From contig RFXE01000083.1 in the NCBI GenBank assembly GCA_009921785.1, positions 1 through 7,441 on the forward strand: 7,441 nucleotides of DNA, given 5' to 3'. Origin of the DNA: Alphaproteobacteria bacterium. Its GTDB lineage: Bacteria > Pseudomonadota > Alphaproteobacteria > Rhizobiales > Beijerinckiaceae. A program made the position numbers and the translations under genes. Below, piece after piece: positions 1-5,908 of the stretch; the stretch's first letter is position 1, and the number at the start of each line of letters is the position of its first letter. Under the pieces are notes generated by a model. It was given only the letters and a program-made list of their open reading frames with translations, searched no databases and was not told where the DNA came from.

Positions 1-441
1 ATCAAGAATAGCGCGATGGCTCGCAGGATCCGCAAGCGCACGATCATCATGCTGACCATGAATTTCAACAAGACTTGTTCCAATGGCGCGCAAACTTTGC
101 ACGCTCACCGGTTGATCATTTACGAGGGCGCGCGTTTTGCCATCCGCCATTTGCACACGGCGCAAAATGATCTCGCCTTCATGCGCGATTGCCTGATCAG
201 CAAGCACCGCAAAGACAGGATGTTTATCGGCAGGTTGGAAGACGGCAGTCACCTGACCTTGCGCTTCGCCTTGTCGCACGAGCGACCCATCGCCGCGCGC
301 GCCCAGCGCCAAAGCAAAGGCATCGAGCAGGATCGATTTGCCCGCGCCTGTCTCACCGGTGAGCACGGCAAGGCCATTCTCGAAGGCCAAATCGAGGCGA
401 TCGATCAAAACAATATCGCGGATGGACAAATGAGTCAGCAT
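1..441 (-). CDS. recN: DNA repair ATPase RecN, N-terminal part (runs off the left edge)
   Basis: RecN is an SMC-like ATPase that acts in the cytoplasm at DNA double-strand breaks during recombinational repair. The first 147 residues are present and the frame is open to base 1. The start MLTHLSIRDIVLIDRLDL matches the family's N-terminal beta strands. Walker A is GETGAGKS at residues 29-36, followed by the typical ILLDAFALALGARG stretch. The Q-loop region IHGQHDD is at 127-133, a RecN hallmark. The coiled coil, signature motif and Walker B would lie outside the window. I chose ATG at 441 because it reproduces the family N-terminus. No convincing Shine-Dalgarno precedes it, so translation may depend on bamD, which ends 43 bases upstream. 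The bamD-recN order is common in alphaproteobacteria. What I see is the sequence and motifs; the repair role is family knowledge. Confidence 0.96.
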   Translation of the reverse strand, partial: MLTHLSIRDIVLIDRLDLAFENGLAVLTGETGAGKSILLDAFALALGARGDGSLVRQGEAQGQVTAVFQPADKHPVFAVLADQAIAHEGEIILRRVQMADGKTRALVNDQPVSVQSLRAIGTSLVEIHGQHDDRALADPASHRAILD

Positions 442-484
442 AGGACGATGAAACGCCGAGGCGCCACCGGGATGCAAGCCCCCA

Positions 485-1360
485 TCAGAAGATCTTCACG
501 GCCTTAAACGCCTTCGAGATCCAGGAATCCTGATTTTCCTTCGGCTCGACGCCTTTATTCTGCAAAAGCGCGTAGGTGTCCTTATACCACTGGCTCTCGG
601 GGAAGTTATGGCCGAGCACCGCGGCTGCGGTTTCCGCCTCATTGACGATGCCGAGCGCCAAATAGGCCTCGGTCAAGCGGGCGAGCGCTTCTTCAACCTG
701 ATTAGTCGTCTGATATTGCGAAACGACAATACGGAAACGGTTGATCGCTGCCGTGAAGTTCCGCTTGTTGAGATAATAGCGGCCCACATCCATCTCGCGT
801 CCCGCAAGCTGGTCGCGCAAGACGCTAATCTTGAATTTCGCATCTTTGGCATAATCAGATTTTGGCCAACGCTGCACAACTTCCATGAATGCCACAAGCG
901 CCTTCTCTGCACGCTCCTGATCACGGGTGATATCGAGCACCACATCATAGTAAGAGCTGGCAATCAGATAGGCTGCATAGGCCGCATCGGGATCTGCCGG
1001 ATAAAGTTGCAGATAGCGTTTGCCTGAGGATGCCGCTTCTTCAAACTCTTTCAGCGAATAATGCGAGAAGGTCTGCATCAAAAGCGCCTTCTTCGACCAT
1101 TGTGAATAAGGATAAACCTTATCGAGCTCTTTGAATTGCTTATTCGCTTTTTCAAAGTCATGCGCTTCAACAGCTGCAAGACCTTCGTTGTAAAGTTTTT
1201 CAGCAGGAAGGTCAGGCTTCACTTCGGGCTTATAGACTTCGCCTTTGTCGAAGGGATTAAGCGTATCGCAAGCGCCAAGCGGTAAAAGCGCCAAGACAGC
1301 GATCAAAGGAAGCACGATGCGGGTCGAAGCCCTCGTGATGACGGTTTCGGCGTGGCGCAT
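485..1360 (-). CDS. bamD: Outer membrane assembly lipoprotein BamD (ComL/YfiO family)
   Basis: BamD is an essential outer-membrane lipoprotein of the BAM complex, which folds beta-barrel proteins into the outer membrane with BamA. The product is 291 residues from ATG at 1360. It opens with a lipoprotein signal: Arg10 and Arg14, a hydrophobic core about 15-28, and lipobox LGAC with the lipidated cysteine at 31. The rest is TPR-like helical pairs, roughly 54-87, 91-122, 126-166, 187-217 and 222-255. Recognisable family segments are AEKLYNEGL (53-61), DQLAGREMDVGRYYL (183-197) and AVLGHNFPESQWYKD (247-261). The frame stays open to a TTG at 1390, which would add 10 residues. I prefer the ATG because it leaves a compact signal peptide and has GGGGGAG 11 bases upstream. 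Asp32 directly after the lipid cysteine is odd for an outer membrane lipoprotein. It lies 171 bases after lpxC and 43 before recN. Confidence 0.95.
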   Translation of the reverse strand: MRHAETVITRASTRIVLPLIAVLALLPLGACDTLNPFDKGEVYKPEVKPDLPAEKLYNEGLAAVEAHDFEKANKQFKELDKVYPYSQWSKKALLMQTFSHYSLKEFEEAASSGKRYLQLYPADPDAAYAAYLIASSYYDVVLDITRDQERAEKALVAFMEVVQRWPKSDYAKDAKFKISVLRDQLAGREMDVGRYYLNKRNFTAAINRFRIVVSQYQTTNQVEEALARLTEAYLALGIVNEAETAAAVLGHNFPESQWYKDTYALLQNKGVEPKENQDSWISKAFKAVKIF

Positions 1361-1371
1361 GGTCAACAAGG

Positions 1372-1378
1372 CTCCCCC
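1372..1378 (-). promoter_or_regulatory. Candidate Shine-Dalgarno supporting the bamD ATG
   Basis: On the minus strand the bases read GGGGGAG, and 11 bases separate them from the ATG at 1360. The spacing is slightly long. Two TTG codons lie between (1369-1367 and 1366-1364), so a start there with shorter spacing cannot be fully excluded. The motif argues against the TTG at 1390, because it lies inside that longer frame. Confidence 0.45.
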
Positions 1379-1436
1379 AGATAGTGACAATCACAAAAGC
1401 GATGGGCACAGATTCGCATTGGCTCGCAGAATGCGC

Positions 1437-1451
1437 TGGTTACATAAACCA
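1437..1451. repeat. Small inverted repeat upstream of bamD
   Basis: TGGTT and AACCA form perfect 5-base arms around a 5-base centre (ACATA on the plus strand). The repeat lies in the 171-base gap between lpxC and bamD. It could be an operator half-site pair or a minor RNA hairpin in a bamD leader. Arms this short also arise by chance, so no function is assigned. Confidence 0.3.
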
Positions 1452-1461
1452 AACGCTAACA

Positions 1462-1480
1462 TCCCGCCAGCAGTGCGGGA
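1462..1480. repeat. GC-rich hairpin between lpxC and bamD
   Basis: TCCCGC and GCGGGA form a perfect 6-base stem with a 7-base loop. It starts about 50 bases after the lpxC stop. On the minus strand the following bases are TGTTAGCGTTTGG, with no run of T directly after the stem, so it is not a canonical intrinsic terminator. It could attenuate or stabilise an lpxC-bamD transcript. I see no convincing -35/-10 pair for bamD in this gap. Confidence 0.35.
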
Positions 1481-1531
1481 CAAAAAGACACAAAAGACGG
1501 CGGAAATAGGGTCAAACGGCCAAAAACAGGC

Positions 1532-2476
1532 TCAGTCGACCGAAGGGGCGCATGCCACAGCCGCTACGCGCGAGCGAACGGGGGCTAAAGGTGCCTCAGC
1601 ACGCTTGTCTTCGACGATCTCATAGGCGGTCCGATCAGCGAAGAGCGCCTCGAGTACAGCCACATTCATGCGGTGGCCGCTGCACCATGAGCGGAAATGG
1701 CCGATGATCGGCAAACCGGCCAAAGCCAAGTCGCCAACAGCATCAAGCATTTTATGGCGGATGAATTCATCGCGGTAACGCAAGCCTTCAGGGTTAAGGA
1801 TTGCATCCCCATCAATCGCCACTGTGTTTTCAAGCGAAGCACCGAGCGCAAAGCCCGCCTTACGAAGATGATCGACGTCCTTCAAAAAGCCGAAAGTGCG
1901 GGCATGCTGCAATTCATCACGGAATGACTCTGGCGTGAGATCGAGAGTCTTTTTCTGACGCCCAATCAACGCGGTTGGAAAATCGATTTCAACGGTCAAA
2001 CGGAAGCCGCGTGCGAAAGGAACGAGTTCTGAGAACTTGCCATCTTTTTCAACGCGCACAGGCTTCAAGACGCGCAGATAACGACGTGCGACTTTTTGTG
2101 ATACAAGACCCGCACGATCAATCGCAGCAATGAAGGGCGCAGAGCTACCATCCATAATAGGCACTTCAGCGCCGTCAATTTCAACGAGGAGATTATCGAT
2201 ATTTGAGGCGTAAAGCGCCGCCATCAAATGTTCGATTGTCGAAATGGCACCCGTCTCATGGTCGCCGATGATGGTGCACAATTCCGATGCGCTGACAGCA
2301 TCATGACGAGCAGAAATCAAACGCTCACGACCCCCTTCGAGGCCGGTGCGCAAGAACCGAATGCCATGATTGTCAGCCGCCGGATGAAGAATGATGGAAA
2401 CCGGTTTACCGGAATGAACCCCATGGCCCGACAACCGGGCGCGGCGTGCTAAGGTCACTTGTCGCGAAGAACTCAT
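1532..2476 (-). CDS. lpxC: UDP-3-O-acyl-N-acetylglucosamine deacetylase LpxC
   Basis: LpxC is the cytoplasmic zinc hydrolase that removes acetate from UDP-3-O-acyl-GlcNAc, the committed step of lipid A synthesis. The product has 314 residues, close to the 305 of the E. coli enzyme, with the two-domain beta-alpha-alpha-beta fold. The N-terminal signature LSGHGVHSGKPV is at 15-26. STIEHLMAAL at 79-88 carries the catalytic Glu82 and zinc ligand His83. RHKMLDAVGD at 240-249 supplies zinc ligands His241 and Asp245. SGHRMN at 266-271 carries the catalytic His268. The inhibitor and substrate contact segment PIMDGSSAPF is at 106-115. All key residues are present, so the enzyme should be active. ATG at 2476 is the most upstream start; AAGAGA 4 bases before it is a weak Shine-Dalgarno. 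The gene is separated from ftsZ by a terminator and probably has its own promoter. The C-terminal tail (about 293-314) is Ala/Val-rich, as in forms that are controlled by proteolysis. Confidence 0.98.
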   Translation of the reverse strand: MSSSRQVTLARRARLSGHGVHSGKPVSIILHPAADNHGIRFLRTGLEGGRERLISARHDAVSASELCTIIGDHETGAISTIEHLMAALYASNIDNLLVEIDGAEVPIMDGSSAPFIAAIDRAGLVSQKVARRYLRVLKPVRVEKDGKFSELVPFARGFRLTVEIDFPTALIGRQKKTLDLTPESFRDELQHARTFGFLKDVDHLRKAGFALGASLENTVAIDGDAILNPEGLRYRDEFIRHKMLDAVGDLALAGLPIIGHFRSWCSGHRMNVAVLEALFADRTAYEIVEDKRAEAPLAPVRSRVAAVACAPSVD

Positions 2477-2617
2477 AACGTCTCTTATCTCACGCCGTCT
2501 TGGCTGAAACTCTGCCCACTCTTTTCAACGGTATCCTTTGAGGATCCGTCCGCGCAGCATTGTCTCGTCCATCCCCCATATCCGAATCCGCTGAAATGCG
2601 GACCGAATTCGTACCCT

Positions 2618-2646
2618 CTTCTACCCGTGCCACTCTCTTGGCTCAA
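2618..2646 (-). promoter_or_regulatory. Weak candidate sigma-70-type promoter for lpxC
   Basis: On the minus strand TTGAGC (2646-2641) and TAGAAG (2623-2618) each match 4 of 6 bases of the -35 and -10 consensus, with an ideal 17-base spacer. Transcription would start near 2611, leaving a leader of about 135 bases before lpxC. The placement downstream of the ftsZ terminator makes biological sense. The match is modest, and other weak pairs could be drawn in this region. Confidence 0.3.
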
Positions 2647-2649
2647 ATC

Positions 2650-2664
2650 ACGGTTTCTTACCGT
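2650..2664. repeat. Inverted repeat just upstream of the candidate lpxC promoter
   Basis: ACGGT and ACCGT form perfect arms around a 5-base centre. The repeat sits immediately before the candidate -35 element, a position where a regulator could bind. It could equally be coincidental; no known operator is recognised. Confidence 0.25.
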
Positions 2665-2694
2665 TTGTTACAAAAAAGGGGCCTGGGGAAAACG

Positions 2695-2709
2695 TTAAAA
2701 AATCGTTAT
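2695..2709 (-). promoter_or_regulatory. Candidate CtrA-type binding site
   Basis: On the minus strand the bases read ATAA, seven bases, then TTAA followed by C. This matches the alphaproteobacterial CtrA full-site consensus TTAA-N7-TTAAC at all but the first position. CtrA is the cell-cycle response regulator known to control division genes in Caulobacter and relatives. The local sequence is AT-rich, which raises the chance of a fortuitous match. Confidence 0.3.
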
Positions 2710-2714
2710 TTTAC

Positions 2715-2747
2715 AAAAATTTAGCCCGGATCTTTATGATCCGGGCT
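2715..2747 (-). terminator. Intrinsic (Rho-independent) terminator after ftsZ
   Basis: Transcribed from the minus strand, a perfect 10-base stem (AGCCCGGATC with GATCCGGGCT) closes a 5-base loop, then AAA and TTTTT follow. The hairpin begins 33 bases past the ftsZ stop codon. The plus-strand side lacks a T run, so it acts for the minus strand only. It should end much of the ftsQ-ftsA-ftsZ transcription before lpxC. Confidence 0.85.
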
Positions 2748-2779
2748 GAACTCTCATTTCCGTGCTGAAATACGGGCTT

Positions 2780-4489
2780 TCAGTTCGACTGGCGACGCAA
2801 GAAAGCAGGGATTTCCATCTGGTCATCCTCGAACATCCGCTGGGGTGCGGCGGGACGAGCAGCCTGAACCGGTTGTTGAACCGGACGCGGCGCCTGAGCC
2901 GGCATTTCCGGCTGGGCCATCATCGGTTGTTGTTCGACCGATACGGCGCGCGGCGGCGCAGGCATTTCAGCAGGATCGGCACGACGGCCACCGAAGCCTG
3001 CTGAAACGAGGCGTTCCATCAATGACTTCTTCTGACCTTCAACGGCTGCCGGGGCAGCACGATCCTGGTGACCAGCTTCAAGGCTTCTCTGCGCGATCGG
3101 CGGGAAATCTTCTGCCGATGGCATACGAACCGGACGCATAGGACGCTCGGACACCGGCGGCACAAAACCGCGATCATCAACATGCGGCGCATAAGAGTCA
3201 GGCATACGCGGTGCAGGCTGAGGTTGAGGCTCTGGCATCATCGGACGCGGTGCGGCCGGACGAATGGCGAGATCAGGCGCAACCTGAATACCGCGCGGCT
3301 GATAAGGCTGCTGATATGCGGGGGCTTCAGCCATCGGAGCCTGTGACACATAAGACGCGGCGGGCGCAGCGGGAGCAACCGGGGCAACCGGCGTATGATG
3401 TTCAACCGGACGCGCGAGTGCGGCTGTCACTTCATTACGCACGCGGTCGGCCATATCACGCAAGCGATGTTCAGAAACGGCCGATGTTTGGATCGGAGCC
3501 GTTGCATTCTGACGCATGATTTCAGCGTGATCGATACCAGTCGCAACAACCGACACACGCACAATACCTTCAAGCGAGTCATCGCGTGTTGCGCCGAAGA
3601 TCACATTCGCATCCGGATCAACCTCTTCACGAATGCGTGTGGCAGCTTCATCAACTTCATAAAGCGTAAGATCAGAACCGCCGGTGATCGAGATCAGAAG
3701 ACCGCGCGCGCCCGACATATTCACATCATCAAGCAACGGATTGGCAATCGCCGCTTCGGCGGCACGAAGGGCGCGCTTCTCGCCAGTGGCTTCGCCCGTG
3801 CCCATCATTGCCTTGCCCATTTCACGCATCACAGCGCGGACATCGGCGAAGTCGAGATTGATTAGGCCTTCTTTGACCATCAAATCGGTGATGCAGGCAA
3901 CACCGGAATAAAGAACGCGGTCGGCCATGGCAAACGCATCGGCGAAAGTGGTTTGCTCATTAGCAACGCGGAACAGATTCTGGTTCGGAATGATGATCAG
4001 CGTATCGACGCATTTCTGCAATTCAGTGATGCCGGATTCAGCAAGGCGCATGCGGCGTGTGCCTTCGAACTGAAATGGCTTTGTGACAACACCCACCGTG
4101 AGGATGCCCATGTCACGCGCGGCGCGTGCGATAACCGGCGCGGCGCCCGTTCCCGTACCGCCACCCATACCGGCTGTGACGAAGACCATATGTGCGCCCG
4201 CGAGTTGATCGCGAATTTCGTCGATCACTTCTTCGGCTGCCGCACGACCCACTTCTGGCTGGGAACCAGCGCCCAGACCTTCTGTCACTTGCATGCCCAT
4301 CTGAATAACGCGATGCGCTTTCGAGCTTGTGAGCGCTTGCGCATCCGTATTGCCGACCACGAATTCGCAGCCCTGCAGACCGATTTCGATCATATTGTTA
4401 ACGGCATTGCCGCCGCCGCCACCAACACCGAACACGGTAATTCTTGGTTTCAATTCCCGGATGTCCGGAGCTGCAAGATTGATCGTCAT
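2780..4489 (-). CDS. ftsZ: Cell division GTPase FtsZ (long-linker form)
   Basis: FtsZ is the tubulin-like GTPase that polymerises into the Z ring at midcell and organises septal wall synthesis. The product has 569 residues against 383 in E. coli; the excess is all in the linker. The GTPase core covers about 14-320: GVGGGGGNAVNNMI at 21-34, the tubulin signature GGGTGTG at 109-115, and the T7 catalytic loop NLDFAD at 211-216 with Asn211, Asp213 and Asp216. A disordered linker rich in Pro, Ala and Gln follows (about 322-555). It is interrupted by a probable short helix, KKSLMERLVSAGFGGRR at 487-503. The end, IPAFLRRQSN (560-569), is the conserved C-terminal peptide that binds FtsA and other partners. 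The ATG at 4489 has AAAGG 8 bases upstream. It follows ftsA after 93 bases and ends in front of a strong terminator. The length and tail resemble Hyphomicrobiales FtsZ. Confidence 0.99.
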   Translation of the reverse strand: MTINLAAPDIRELKPRITVFGVGGGGGNAVNNMIEIGLQGCEFVVGNTDAQALTSSKAHRVIQMGMQVTEGLGAGSQPEVGRAAAEEVIDEIRDQLAGAHMVFVTAGMGGGTGTGAAPVIARAARDMGILTVGVVTKPFQFEGTRRMRLAESGITELQKCVDTLIIIPNQNLFRVANEQTTFADAFAMADRVLYSGVACITDLMVKEGLINLDFADVRAVMREMGKAMMGTGEATGEKRALRAAEAAIANPLLDDVNMSGARGLLISITGGSDLTLYEVDEAATRIREEVDPDANVIFGATRDDSLEGIVRVSVVATGIDHAEIMRQNATAPIQTSAVSEHRLRDMADRVRNEVTAALARPVEHHTPVAPVAPAAPAASYVSQAPMAEAPAYQQPYQPRGIQVAPDLAIRPAAPRPMMPEPQPQPAPRMPDSYAPHVDDRGFVPPVSERPMRPVRMPSAEDFPPIAQRSLEAGHQDRAAPAAVEGQKKSLMERLVSAGFGGRRADPAEMPAPPRAVSVEQQPMMAQPEMPAQAPRPVQQPVQAARPAAPQRMFEDDQMEIPAFLRRQSN

Positions 4490-4582
4490 GGTCTTCGCCT
4501 TTACTCTGGTTCGACGCCCGGCAGCGCCTTTGTTGAACTCATTTATGACACCGAGGCCGCCGCGCCGCAGTGCCGATCCCCT
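4490..4582. other. ftsA-ftsZ intergenic gap
   Basis: The gap of 93 bases contrasts with the overlapping ftsQ-ftsA junction upstream. It contains the ftsZ Shine-Dalgarno (AAAGG at 4502-4498), a short near-palindrome TCATAAATGA, and a 13-codon open frame that I regard as chance. It has no terminator-like hairpin with a T run, so ftsA transcripts probably read into ftsZ. I see no good promoter, although an ftsZ promoter inside ftsA is possible. Confidence 0.5.
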
Positions 4583-5908
4583 TTAGAAACTTTCGCGCAG
4601 CCAGCGGCCAACACGCATGAAATAGCCATCTGTCCCCGTACCCAAAGCCAGTCCCGAAGTGCGCGGCTCGAAATGTTCGAGCGCAGCAACTTGCGGATAA
4701 ACAAGAAGCCCGACGGGCGCTGCAAAAGCAGGCCCCTTTAACGCTTCCGGCAAACCCTGCACGCCGAGCGGGCGACCGACTCGAACTTGTTTCGAGATTA
4801 CGATTCGACACAATTCGGACAATCCCGTCAGCGATGCGCCGCCTCCTGTCAAAACGATGCGACGTCCCGCTTCCGCTGCAAATCCGGATGTCTTCAACCG
4901 ATCACGCACAAGCTCTAAAATCTCTTCAACACGCGGACGGATGATTCGAACAAGCTGAGATTTTGGAATGTGATAAACATGATCGCCTTGCGCCTCATCA
5001 ACGGATGCAACGGCAACTGTTTCGCGATCATCCGACGGGCTCGCTAAAGTCGAGCCGTAAAGCGTTTTCAAACGCTCGGCATGGTTGATGCCGGTTGAAA
5101 GACCGCGCGCAATATCCATCGTGATGTGATTGCCACCAACCGCAACCGCATCGGCATGAACAAGAACACCATTCGAGAACACACCCACGCTTGTTGTGCC
5201 ACCGCCCAAATCGACAACAGCCACGCCCATTTCGGCTTCATCATCAACTAAGCACGATAAACCGCTCGCATAAGGGCTCGCCACAACCGCCTCAACGCCG
5301 ACATGGCAGCGCTCGACGGCGAGCATCAGATTGCGGATCGCATATTCGTCGCTCGTGAGGATATGCATATCCACGCCAAGCTTTTCGCCGATCATGCCAT
5401 GCGGATCGCGAATATGACGCGTTTCATCAATCGAGAATCCGGTCGGCAGCGAATGCAAAACACTGCGTCCGGCTTCCGCGCCCGTATAGCTCATCGCCTC
5501 GAAGACGCGGCGAATATCGCCATCGGCAACGCCCTGCCCGCGCAAGAAAATTTCAGCGTTGTAGGCTTCTGATTTCAGACGGCCGCCTGTCATATTCACA
5601 ATGACCGAACGCACTTCGACGCGCGCCATGCGCTCGGCGGAGTCAATCGCGAGACGGATCGAATGCTCAGCGGCTTCGAGATCAATAATCGCGCCGCCTT
5701 TAATGCCGCGGGCGCGTTGATGACCTAAACCGATAATCCGCGCTTTATGGGAACGGCCCTTGAGTGCTTCAGCGCCGGACGCCGGCAAAAGCTCGGCGAT
5801 CAAGCACACAACTTTGCTCGTGCCCACGTCCAGGACGGACACAATGGTCGTACGTTTGGGATTAATCGGCCGCATACGCGGCGTGAGGCTCGGCCCGTAC
5901 TCGCTCAT
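4583..5908 (-). CDS. ftsA: Cell division protein FtsA
   Basis: FtsA is an actin-family ATP-binding protein that anchors FtsZ polymers to the inner membrane and signals to the septal synthesis complex. The product has 441 residues, slightly above the 420 of E. coli. The phosphate-1 motif VLDVGTSKVVC is at 25-35. The FtsA-specific 1C domain covers roughly 101-180. The phosphate-2 motif VVDLGGGTTSVGVF is at 231-244 and the adenosine motif IVLTGGGASLTGL at 351-363. The C-terminal helix YFMRVGRWLRESF (429-441) has bulky hydrophobic and Arg residues and fits the membrane-targeting amphipathic helix. The ATG overlaps the ftsQ stop as ATGA and has a near-perfect GGGAGGT 5 bases upstream. A Met at 12 is the only near alternative start and is less well placed. 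An N-terminal extension of about 20 residues ahead of the actin core is the only unusual length feature. Confidence 0.98.
   Translation of the reverse strand: MSEYGPSLTPRMRPINPKRTTIVSVLDVGTSKVVCLIAELLPASGAEALKGRSHKARIIGLGHQRARGIKGGAIIDLEAAEHSIRLAIDSAERMARVEVRSVIVNMTGGRLKSEAYNAEIFLRGQGVADGDIRRVFEAMSYTGAEAGRSVLHSLPTGFSIDETRHIRDPHGMIGEKLGVDMHILTSDEYAIRNLMLAVERCHVGVEAVVASPYASGLSCLVDDEAEMGVAVVDLGGGTTSVGVFSNGVLVHADAVAVGGNHITMDIARGLSTGINHAERLKTLYGSTLASPSDDRETVAVASVDEAQGDHVYHIPKSQLVRIIRPRVEEILELVRDRLKTSGFAAEAGRRIVLTGGGASLTGLSELCRIVISKQVRVGRPLGVQGLPEALKGPAFAAPVGLLVYPQVAALEHFEPRTSGLALGTGTDGYFMRVGRWLRESF

Larger units (their letters stand above)
2477..2779. other. ftsZ-lpxC intergenic region
   Basis: This is the only non-coding stretch of about 300 bases in the window. 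In transcription order it holds the ftsZ terminator, an AT-rich segment with a candidate CtrA-type site, a 5-base-arm inverted repeat, a weak candidate lpxC promoter, and a leader of about 130 bases. The leader contains two further small hairpins (arms TCCGC/GCGGA at 2587-2602 and ATCCT/AGGAT at 2533-2545), one GANTC site at 2584-2588, and a 29-codon open frame ending 13 bases before lpxC. No conserved protein is recognised on either strand. Confidence 0.7.

Noticed and set aside
16..507. A 163-codon plus-strand open frame opposite recN
   Set aside because: The minus strand encodes a clear RecN N-terminus with Walker A here; the plus-strand product is Arg/His-rich with no family resemblance.
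2459..2698. A 79-codon plus-strand frame filling the ftsZ-lpxC gap
   Set aside because: It starts inside lpxC, lacks a credible ribosome site, and its Pro/Leu-rich translation matches nothing I recognise.
4501..4542. A 13-codon frame (MSSTKALPGVEPE) in the ftsA-ftsZ gap, ending 11 bases before ftsZ
   Set aside because: It is very short, has no clear ribosome site, and is within what chance produces in a 93-base gap.
3953..4741. A 262-codon open frame on the plus strand opposite the ftsZ-ftsA junction
   Set aside because: It lies antisense to two firmly identified genes, its translation has no recognisable domain or plausible composition, and such frames are expected opposite moderately GC-rich coding sequence.
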